A stretch of 44,666 nucleotides of DNA from Deltaproteobacteria bacterium (GTDB taxonomy: Bacteria > Myxococcota > B64-G9). Both the position numbers and the translations under genes were made by a program. This document shows, piece by piece, positions 38,907 through 44,666 of this stretch; the stretch's first letter is position 1; the number at the start of each line of letters is the position of its first letter. The DNA is taken from NCBI GenBank assembly GCA_019314375.1, contig JAFCZJ010000028.1, positions 1-44,666 of the forward strand. Direction: 5' to 3'. The notes below the pieces were generated by a model. That model ran no database searches and had not been told where the DNA came from. It saw nothing but the letters and a program-made list of their open reading frames with translations.

Positions 38907-39993
38907 GCAGGCCGCCGGATCGCAGGTGACGACGCAGCTGCCGGCGATGCAGGCTTCGCAGGCACCGGCGTCGCAGGCCGGGTCGCAGATGATTTCTTCG
39001 ATGCAGGCCCCCGCAGGCCGGGTCGCAGATGATTTCTTCGATGCAGGCCCCCGCGCCGTCGCAGATTTGGCCGGCCACGCATGCGCTCAGGCATGTGCCG
39101 TTTTCACAAAACATGCAGGCGTCGGCGTCGCAGGCCGGATCGCAGGAGGTGTCGGCGATGCAGGTGCCCGCGCCGTCGCAGACTTGGCCCAGGGTGCATG
39201 CGCTCAGGCAGGTGCCGTTTTCACAAAACATGCAGGCGTCGGCGTCGCAAGCCGGATCGCATGCGGCTTCTTCGACGCAGCTGCCGTTGTCGCAGATTTG
39301 GCCTTCACCGCAGCTGCTCACGCATTCGCCCACGAGGGTGTCGCATTCCATGCAGAGGGTCGCGTCGCAAACGGGGTCGCAAGCGATGGGGGCCTGGCAG
39401 ACGGCCACGCCTGTGTCGATTGCGCAGGTGTCCAGGCCGCAGTCGGTGGTTTGTCCCCAGGTGTTGTTGGCGCAGGTCTCGACCCAGTTGGCTTCGCAGC
39501 GGGTCTCGCCGTCGGTGCAGGTCACGCCGCCCTGACATTGGGCCACACCGTTGTCCACCTGGCAGGTCTGGCCCGTGGTGGTGCAGTCGGTGGTGATCGT
39601 CCAGGTGTCGGCGGCGCAGGTCTGAACCACGTTGCCCTCACAGCGGGTCTCGCCGTCGGTGCAGGTGGTCTCGGTGATGCAGGTGCCGTTGTCGCAGACC
39701 TGGTCGGCCGTGCAGGAAGTCACGCAGCTGCCGTCCGTGCAAACCATGCACAGGCTGGCATCGCAGGCGGGATCGCAGGTGGTGTCGGTGACGCAGGTGC
39801 CGTTGTTGCAGGTCTGACCAGCCGTGCAGGAAGAAACGCAAGCGCCGCCCGTGCAAACCATGCACAGGTCGGCGTCACAAGCCGGATCGCAGGTGGGGTT
39901 GCTCTCATAGTCTCCGCAACCCGCCAGGCCAAAGGCGGCCACCAGGACAAACAACAGGCTCCAATAGCTCGTACACTCACACAAGCGTTTCAT
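38773..39993 (-). CDS. 5' part of the frameshifted Cys-rich lipoprotein gene
   Basis: The ATG at 39993 has an excellent site, AAGGAGG, and opens a signal peptide with lipobox LAGC. The mature part is a chain of small Cys modules (CDPACDADLCMVCTGGACVSSC...) with one CTDGETRCEGNVVQTC-type pair. It is nearly the same as the start of the gene at 41317-44451. The frame is correct down to CIEEIICDPAC; beyond the 40-bp duplication the translation turns into an Arg/His-rich shadow and stops at 38773. Deleting one 40-bp copy joins it exactly to the 3' part. It is either a true frameshift or an assembly error in repetitive DNA. Confidence 0.8.
   Translation of the reverse strand: MKRLCECTSYWSLLFVLVAAFGLAGCGDYESNPTCDPACDADLCMVCTGGACVSSCTAGQTCNNGTCVTDTTCDPACDASLCMVCTDGSCVTSCTADQVCDNGTCITETTCTDGETRCEGNVVQTCAADTWTITTDCTTTGQTCQVDNGVAQCQGGVTCTDGETRCEANWVETCANNTWGQTTDCGLDTCAIDTGVAVCQAPIACDPVCDATLCMECDTLVGECVSSCGEGQICDNGSCVEEAACDPACDADACMFCENGTCLSACTLGQVCDGAGTCIADTSCDPACDADACMFCENGTCLSACVAGQICDGAGACIEEIICDPACGGLHRRNHLRPGLRRRCLRSLHRRQLRRHLRSGGLHGLRGRRLRIHLHRQRGLRQRQLRRMHRRRRLRRRPQLLREQRL
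38972..39054. repeat. 40-bp tandem duplication causing a frameshift
   Basis: A 40-bp unit starting GCAGGCCGGGTCGCAGATGA occurs twice in a row (38973 and 39013), and a few further bases match on both sides. Forty is not a multiple of three. Removing one copy makes 35364-39993 a single frame of 4590 bp. Confidence 0.95.
39343..39505 (-). repeat. 163-bp tract nearly identical to 43801-43963
   Basis: Aligned at an offset of 4458 bp, the tracts differ at one base only (39422 G, 43880 A), while the flanking parts of the paralogous genes are clearly more diverged. It encodes the CDATLCMEC ... GVAVCQAPIACDP region. Confidence 0.9.
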
Positions 39994-40029
39994 CGACACC
40001 CTCCTTGGTTGGTCTTGCAATGGGGAAAC

Positions 40030-41217
40030 TTATGATTCAAAGCCCTTCTCTTTGTGCTTTTCGGCGATGCTGTCTGCCAGCTTGTCCAAGGCCGCCAGGT
40101 CGTCTTTTTTGGGGACGCCTTTGCAAAGCACGGGGTCTATGATTTCCACCTTGAGGTTGGGGATCATTGCCGCGAGCTGCTCGACTGCCTTGCCGCCCCA
40201 TCCGTAGGAACCGATGATGGAGAGGAATTTCACGTTGGGCCTTAAAGCGTTCGCCAGGATAGCGGCATAGGCCACATTCGGGTGGGGACCCATGAGCACC
40301 GTGGGGGTGCCGATGACGATGGTGGCTGCATCGACCAAGGCCATCGCCAGTTTCCCGATGTCGGTGACGGCCAAATCGAATTGTTTTACGGTTACGCCTT
40401 TTGCGGCCAGGGCGCTGACCAGGTGTTCGACCATTTTGCGGGTGCTGTCGTGCATTGAGATGTAGGGAAGCACCACGGTGTTTTTCGGCTCGCCGAATGC
40501 CCAACTGCGATAGGCCTTCAGGATGAAGTCCGGCTTGTCGTGCATGGGACCGTGGCTGGGCGCGATGATGTCGATGTCGTAAGCTTCCAGCTTGTCCAAA
40601 TTCTTTTGGATGATGCCGCGGAAGGGCATCATGATTTCCGCATAATACCGCATGGCGGCTTCATGGAGCTGGCCTTCATCTTTGACATAGAGGTCGGTGG
40701 TGGCCAGATGGGACCCAAGGAAATCACAGGAAAAGAGGATTTTGTCTTCCTGTGCGTAGGTCAACATGGTCTCCGGCCAATGAACCCAGGGGGCATGGAT
40801 GAACTCAAGCGTTCTGTCCCCCAAAGAAAGGGTTTCTTTGTCTTTGACCGCGATGAATTTTTCTTCGGGAATCTCAAGCAAGTCCATCAGCATGGTTTTG
40901 CATTTGGCCGTGGCCACGACTTTTGCCTCTGGGAATTTTTCGAGGACTTGCGGAATGCTGCCGGAATGGTCTTGTTCCGCGTGATTGGCGACAACGTAAT
41001 CGATACGTTTTACCCCGAGTTCATTCAGGTGGCCAAAGAGTTCATGCTGCATGGCGGGATCCACCGTATCGATAAGAGCCGTCTTCTCGCTTCCTTTGAC
41101 CATGTATGCATTGTAGCTCGTGCCGTCGGGTAGGGGCACGAGGGAGTCAAATAGACGTCGGTCCCAGTCGATGGCTCCGACCCAATGGATTCCTGTTTTT
41201 ATCTCTCTTGGTTTCAT
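40030..41217 (-). CDS. fprA: Flavodiiron protein (A-type flavoprotein)
   Basis: A 395-residue cytosolic enzyme that reduces oxygen and/or nitric oxide. The beta-lactamase-like domain carries all diiron ligands: HAEQDH (His79, Glu81, Asp83, His84), His146 in HAPWVHWPETM, Asp165 in SCDFLGSH and His222 in APSHGPMH. The C-terminal flavodoxin-like domain (about 250-395) binds FMN, with a phosphate loop region YISMHDSTRKM and SIIGSYGWGGKA. No rubredoxin domain is fused, so an external electron donor is needed. GGAAGGA lies about 11 bases before the ATG at 41217; an upstream GTG is less likely. The gene lies between two Cys-rich paralogs, on the same strand. A terminator lies just upstream. Confidence 0.93.
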   Translation of the reverse strand: MKPREIKTGIHWVGAIDWDRRLFDSLVPLPDGTSYNAYMVKGSEKTALIDTVDPAMQHELFGHLNELGVKRIDYVVANHAEQDHSGSIPQVLEKFPEAKVVATAKCKTMLMDLLEIPEEKFIAVKDKETLSLGDRTLEFIHAPWVHWPETMLTYAQEDKILFSCDFLGSHLATTDLYVKDEGQLHEAAMRYYAEIMMPFRGIIQKNLDKLEAYDIDIIAPSHGPMHDKPDFILKAYRSWAFGEPKNTVVLPYISMHDSTRKMVEHLVSALAAKGVTVKQFDLAVTDIGKLAMALVDAATIVIGTPTVLMGPHPNVAYAAILANALRPNVKFLSIIGSYGWGGKAVEQLAAMIPNLKVEIIDPVLCKGVPKKDDLAALDKLADSIAEKHKEKGFES

Positions 41218-41264
41218 CTGGTCCCATCCTTCCAAATCCGTCCTTGGTGGTTTCACTGGGGCGG

Positions 41265-41307
41265 GAAAAAAGACAGGCCGCCCGCGCCAAGTGCGCGGAC
41301 GGCCTGT
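41265..41307 (-). terminator. Rho-independent terminator after the 41317-44451 gene
   Basis: On the - strand ACAGGCCG pairs with CGGCCTGT, and an inner CCGCGC pairs with GCGCGG, followed by CTTTTTT. It begins 10 bases after the stop codon and ends 47 bases before the fprA start. Confidence 0.85.
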
Positions 41308-41316
41308 GATTCTGGT

Positions 41317-44300
41317 TTACTGCAGAACGATGGTCAGCTCGTAGGTGCCGGTGGATGGATTCGAGGAATAGTCATCCACCACCACGTAGACCGTTCGGTC
41401 CATCGTGTCGGCGGCCACGGTTACCTCTTCGGTGCCGTTGGTAAAGCCTGAGTCGTCGCCACCCAGGCAGGTCTCGTCGGGCATGGGTTGGACGGAGCAA
41501 TCGCTGGTGACATACAAGGCGAGATCGTCGCCTGAGGGGGTCATGCTGGCGAACAATTCGCTTCCAGCCGGAATGAGAACCTCATAGACCACGTCCGTGC
41601 CCACAGTGGCGTAGCCGGTGCAGGAACTGGTGCTGCTGTCTGCGAATTCGATGTCCGGTCCGAAGGTCGTGATGTCCACGTTTGCATCCGTGAATGGCAG
41701 GCTGCCGACCACGATGGGGTCGAAGCAGGCGTCGCCTATGGGGGGCGTAATGCACAGGCTTTCGCGGCAAACCTCACCGGTACCGCAATCGCTGTCTAGC
41801 ATGCACTCTGGCGTGACGCACAGGTCGTCGATGCAAAGGTCGCCGGTGGCGCAGTCGTTGTCGGAACGGCAGCCCGTAATGCAGAAATTTTCTTCGCAGA
41901 TTTCGTCGGTGCTGCAGTCGTTGTCGGAACGGCAGCCATCGATGCAGAAAAAGTCTTCGCAGATTTCGGCGGTGTTGCAGTCGCCGTCACCAATGCAATC
42001 GATGGCACCGGTGTCGCTGATGAGTAGCTCATAGCTTTGGTTGTAGTTGGAGTATAGAAGCACCTTGACATAGTACATCCCCGCACCGTCCGAAGGCGTC
42101 GGGAAGAGGATTTCTTCAGGAGAAGATGTGCCGGACGATCGGGCCACGCTCACGGCAAGGTTGCTTTCGTGATAAAGGAAGAGATCCACATCGCCGTCGG
42201 CATGGATGAAGTTGGTCGTCAAGGCATAGGCGTGGTTGGCTTCCAGGTTCAGGCTGAACCAATCTTCGTCTTTGACCTCGCAGAGGGTCAACGTGTTGTT
42301 CTCGAAAGGCAGGGTGTTGATGACAGCGGCATTGAGGTACACGCTGTTGGGGTAGTAGCTGTCATCGACACAGCTATTTACGCAGACATTGTCGACACAG
42401 GTGAAGTCCTCGATGTTGGGGCAGTCGTCGAGTGTGAGGCACTCGACGCAGGCACCGTTGTCGCAGACCAAGCCGGTGGGGCAGGAGTTGGTGCCGTCAC
42501 AAGCATAGTCCACACAAAGGTAGTCTTCGCAAATCTGACCCGCGGTGCAGTCATGCAGTGACATGCAATCGGGCACCACGCAGGCATGATCTGCGTCGCA
42601 AATTTCGTCCTGGGGGCAGTCGCCGTTGTTGCGGCAACCCTCCATGCACTGTAGGTCTTCACAGATTTCGCCGGCAGCGCATTGGTTGTCGTCGTGGCAG
42701 CCGGTGATGCACTGTAGGTCTTCACAGATTTCGCCGGCAGCGCATTCGCTGTCGATGCGGCAGCCGGCGATGCAGAGTTGGTCCGCGCAGACTTCACCTT
42801 CGGCGCATTGGTCGTCCACACGGCAGCCGGTGATGCAGGAGAATTCTTCGCAGATTTCGCCTGCGTTGCAGCCTTCGTCATCCGTGCACTCAGGTACGCC
42901 GAGGTCGGTGATGCTCAGATCGTATTGTTGGCTGGCGATGTTGTTGTTATAGAGGTAGACGAGCAACAGGTGGCTGCCGCCTTCGCCTGCCGGCACGATG
43001 TAGGTGAAGTGCTCATCGTCGCTGCCGCTGCCGCCGCCTGCCAGAGAGTTTGAAGTGTTGCCTGCGGCATAGAGACGGACGTCGATGTCGCCGCTGGCGT
43101 CTTCGAAGGCCAAGTGAAAAACATAACCGTGTTCTTCGACCAGGTCGAAGCTGAACCAGTCATCCTCGTTGTCGCAGATGGTTAGGGCCACATCATCGAA
43201 GTCGAGCGTGATGGCCGCGGCTGTGTCGGAGGTGTCATTGTCCTCGTAGCTGTCGGCCCCGCAGGTGATTTCACAGACGCTGTTCACGCAGAAGTTGAGG
43301 ACGCCGGGGCAGTCTTCGTCGATGATGCATTCGACGCAGGTGCCGGCGTCGCAGACTTCGTTGCCGGTGCAGGTGGATTCGCAGGCGCCGTCCACGCATT
43401 CCATGCAGGCGGCCGGATCGCATTCGCTGACGCAAGTGCCGTTGTCGCAAACCATGCAAGTGGTGGCGTCGCAGGCCGGGTCGCAGAGGACTTCTTCGAT
43501 GCAGCTGCCGGCACCGTCACAAATTTGGCCGGCCACGCATGTGCTCACGCAGCTGCCGTCTTCACAAACCATGCAGGCGTCGGCATCGCAGGCAGGATCG
43601 CAGGAGGTGTCGGCAACGCAATTGCCGGAGCCGTCGCAAATTTCGCCAAGCACGCATTCGCTTACGCAGCTGCCGTTATCGCAAATCATGCACGCGTCGG
43701 CGTCGCAGGCAGGATCGCATACGGGTTCTTCGATGCAGGTGCCGTTGTCGCAGATTTCGCCGGCGGCGCAGGAGCTCACGCATTCGCCAACGTCGGTGTC
43801 GCATTCCATGCAGAGGGTCGCGTCGCAAACGGGGTCGCAAGCGATGGGGGCCTGGCAGACGGCCACGCCTGTGTCGATTACGCAGGTGTCCAGGCCGCAG
43901 TCGGTGGTTTGTCCCCAGGTGTTGTTGGCGCAGGTCTCGACCCAGTTGGCTTCGCAGCGGGTCGCTCCGTCGTCACAGGTCACGCCGCCCTGGCATTGGG
44001 CCACGCCGTTGTCCACCTGGCAGGTTTGGCCCGAGGTGGTACAGTCGGTGGTGACGGTCCAGGTGTTGGCGGCGCAGGTCTGAACCACGTTGCCTTCGCA
44101 GCGGGTCTCGCCGTCGGTGCAGGTGGTCTCGGTGATGCAGGTGCCGTTGTCGCAGATTTGATCGGCCGTGCAGGAAGTCACGCAAGTGCCGTCCGTGCAA
44201 ACCATGCACAGGCTGGCGTCGCAGGCGGGATCGCAGGTGGTGTCGGTGACGCAGGTGCCGTTGTCGCAGGTCTGACCGGCCGTGCAGGAAGACACGCAGC

Positions 44301-44451
44301 TGCCGTCGGTGCAAACCATGCACAGGTCGGCGTCGCAAGCCGGATCACAGGTGGGGTTGCTCTCGTCATCCCCGCAACCTGCCAGGCCGAAGGCGGCCAC
44401 CAAAACAAACAACAGACTCCAATAATTCGTACCCTGACGCATGCGCCTCAT
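41317..44451 (-). CDS. Cys-rich lipoprotein with PPC-like repeats (intact paralog)
   Basis: A 1044-residue predicted surface lipoprotein (lipobox LAGC). CAAGGAGGAAG lies before the ATG at 44451. The first 390 residues are Cys modules of the CDPACDADACMVCEDGSCVSTC type, then a PPC-like beta-sandwich (about 43265-42895), a chain of 21-residue Cys modules (CEDLQCITGCHDDNQCAAGEI), a second PPC-like domain (42370-42005), more Cys modules, and a different C-terminal beta-sandwich from about 41745 (GDACFDPIVVGSLPF, VVYEVLIPAGSELFASM). Most cysteines are evenly spaced and probably disulfide-bonded outside the cell. It is a shorter paralog of the 35364-39993 gene. The function is unknown; adhesion or structural roles are guesses. 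Confidence 0.85.
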   Translation of the reverse strand: MRRMRQGTNYWSLLFVLVAAFGLAGCGDDESNPTCDPACDADLCMVCTDGSCVSSCTAGQTCDNGTCVTDTTCDPACDASLCMVCTDGTCVTSCTADQICDNGTCITETTCTDGETRCEGNVVQTCAANTWTVTTDCTTSGQTCQVDNGVAQCQGGVTCDDGATRCEANWVETCANNTWGQTTDCGLDTCVIDTGVAVCQAPIACDPVCDATLCMECDTDVGECVSSCAAGEICDNGTCIEEPVCDPACDADACMICDNGSCVSECVLGEICDGSGNCVADTSCDPACDADACMVCEDGSCVSTCVAGQICDGAGSCIEEVLCDPACDATTCMVCDNGTCVSECDPAACMECVDGACESTCTGNEVCDAGTCVECIIDEDCPGVLNFCVNSVCEITCGADSYEDNDTSDTAAAITLDFDDVALTICDNEDDWFSFDLVEEHGYVFHLAFEDASGDIDVRLYAAGNTSNSLAGGGSGSDDEHFTYIVPAGEGGSHLLLVYLYNNNIASQQYDLSITDLGVPECTDDEGCNAGEICEEFSCITGCRVDDQCAEGEVCADQLCIAGCRIDSECAAGEICEDLQCITGCHDDNQCAAGEICEDLQCMEGCRNNGDCPQDEICDADHACVVPDCMSLHDCTAGQICEDYLCVDYACDGTNSCPTGLVCDNGACVECLTLDDCPNIEDFTCVDNVCVNSCVDDSYYPNSVYLNAAVINTLPFENNTLTLCEVKDEDWFSLNLEANHAYALTTNFIHADGDVDLFLYHESNLAVSVARSSGTSSPEEILFPTPSDGAGMYYVKVLLYSNYNQSYELLISDTGAIDCIGDGDCNTAEICEDFFCIDGCRSDNDCSTDEICEENFCITGCRSDNDCATGDLCIDDLCVTPECMLDSDCGTGEVCRESLCITPPIGDACFDPIVVGSLPFTDANVDITTFGPDIEFADSSTSSCTGYATVGTDVVYEVLIPAGSELFASMTPSGDDLALYVTSDCSVQPMPDETCLGGDDSGFTNGTEEVTVAADTMDRTVYVVVDDYSSNPSTGTYELTIVLQ
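42640..42745 (-). repeat. 63-bp tandem repeat in the intact Cys-rich gene
   Basis: The sequence CACTGTAGGTCTTCACAGAT recurs 63 bp later with nearly the same continuation. It encodes the module AAGEICEDLQC twice. Confidence 0.8.
43801..43963 (-). repeat. 163-bp tract nearly identical to 39343-39505
   Basis: This is the partner of the tract described at 39343, in the same orientation, 4458 bp away, with one mismatch. Confidence 0.9.
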
Positions 44452-44515
44452 TGACTTCCTCCTTGGTTGGTAACGCTGATGGGCCAATCTACGGCATGTA
44501 GGGGCTTGTGGTCAA

Positions 44516-44666
44516 GGGGGGGGCAAGTTGCGGGGGTGGACGGCGCATAGGGGCGAACGGCGTGGGGGGGCGAACGGCGAGGGGGGCGAACGGCGTGGGG
44601 GAACCGCGTGGGTGAACGGCGCGGGGGGCGAACGGCGTGGGGGAACCGCGTGGGTGAACGGCGCGG
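44516..44666. repeat. G-rich tandem repeat array, cut by the window end
   Basis: After a run of eight G (44516-44523), the core CGAACGGCG recurs at 44554, 44571, 44587 and 44629. From 44581 a 42-bp unit (GGGGGGCGAACGGCGTGGGG, then GAACCGCGTGGGTGAACGGC, then GC) repeats exactly, second copy from 44623, continuing past the window. It lies upstream of the Cys-rich gene starting at 44451. Many runs of three or more G on the + strand could fold into G-quadruplexes. Confidence 0.85.

Noticed and set aside
38773..38960. Arg/His-rich C-terminus of the 5' lipoprotein fragment as a real domain
   Set aside because: It is the out-of-frame reading of the Cys modules beyond the 40-bp duplication.
38761..40035. 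424-codon + strand open frame
   Set aside because: It is opposite the signal peptide and Cys modules of the lipoprotein and has repetitive Ala/Gln/Ser content that mirrors those modules.
43265..44454. Overlapping + strand open frames of about 270-310 codons
   Set aside because: They are the same shadow effect opposite the intact Cys-rich paralog.
44581..44666. G-rich 42-bp repeats as CRISPR
   Set aside because: The repeats are directly adjacent, with no unique spacers and no cas genes nearby.

Overview
The window looks like chromosomal DNA of a former deltaproteobacterium, most likely Myxococcota (Bradymonadia- or Polyangia-like). The support is: many lipoproteins that carry an Asp/Ala/Gly/Thr-rich low-complexity linker right after the lipobox cysteine, a Ser/Thr kinase with the HRD-x-SPQN catalytic loop common in myxobacteria, giant cysteine-rich lipoproteins with pre-peptidase-C-like repeats, and an exosortase. 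This is judged from protein style only; there is no rRNA and no tRNA was recognised. The window is almost fully coding. No gene-free stretch exceeds 300 bases; the longest are 7469-7722, 34526-34744, 44452-44666, 18195-18377 and 12548-12701.

Layout. (1) 2-5579, + strand: the end of an RND efflux pump gene, a TolC-like outer-membrane factor overlapping it by 4 bp, and a lipoprotein with a DUF4832-like barrel. (2) 5660-7468: a small ferritin-like diiron protein converging on a propeller-like lipoprotein. (3) 7723-11080: a three-gene succinate dehydrogenase/fumarate reductase operon (sdhCAB, single five-helix cytochrome b), with a candidate promoter and a near-palindrome upstream. (4) 11075-18194: a propeller-like lipoprotein, a membrane Ser/Thr kinase with a C-terminal TPR, and a 1258-aa heparinase II/III-like lipoprotein. 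(5) 18378-21035: an operon of two lipoproteins sharing a repeated module plus a porin O/P-like beta barrel. (6) 21050-28663: PPK2 polyphosphate kinase, a beta-helix lipoprotein, cobalamin-dependent methionine synthase, and an exported amidohydrolase. (7) 28647-34525, - strand: four tightly spaced genes in transcription order exosortase-EpsI fusion, VIT/VWA protein ending in a PEP-CTERM-type sorting signal, OmpR-type response regulator, sensor histidine kinase. (8) 34745-35326: a double zinc-ribbon protein. (9) 35364-44451, - strand: two paralogous giant Cys-rich lipoprotein genes flanking a flavodiiron protein gene (fprA-like). The downstream paralog is broken by a 40-bp tandem duplication. 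(10) 44516-44666: a G-rich 42-bp tandem repeat running off the window edge.

The best candidate for an unusual system is the block at 28647-34525. It looks like a self-contained surface-protein processing unit: the exosortase would process the one adjacent PEP-CTERM protein, and the two-component system would sense or control it. Its plan matches the known proteobacterial dedicated sortase system (sortase, VIT target, kinase, regulator) with an exosortase in place of the sortase. Second in interest are the lipoprotein/porin operon with its shared module, and the pair of Cys-rich paralogs that show a duplication frameshift, a near-identical 163-bp tract and fprA between them.
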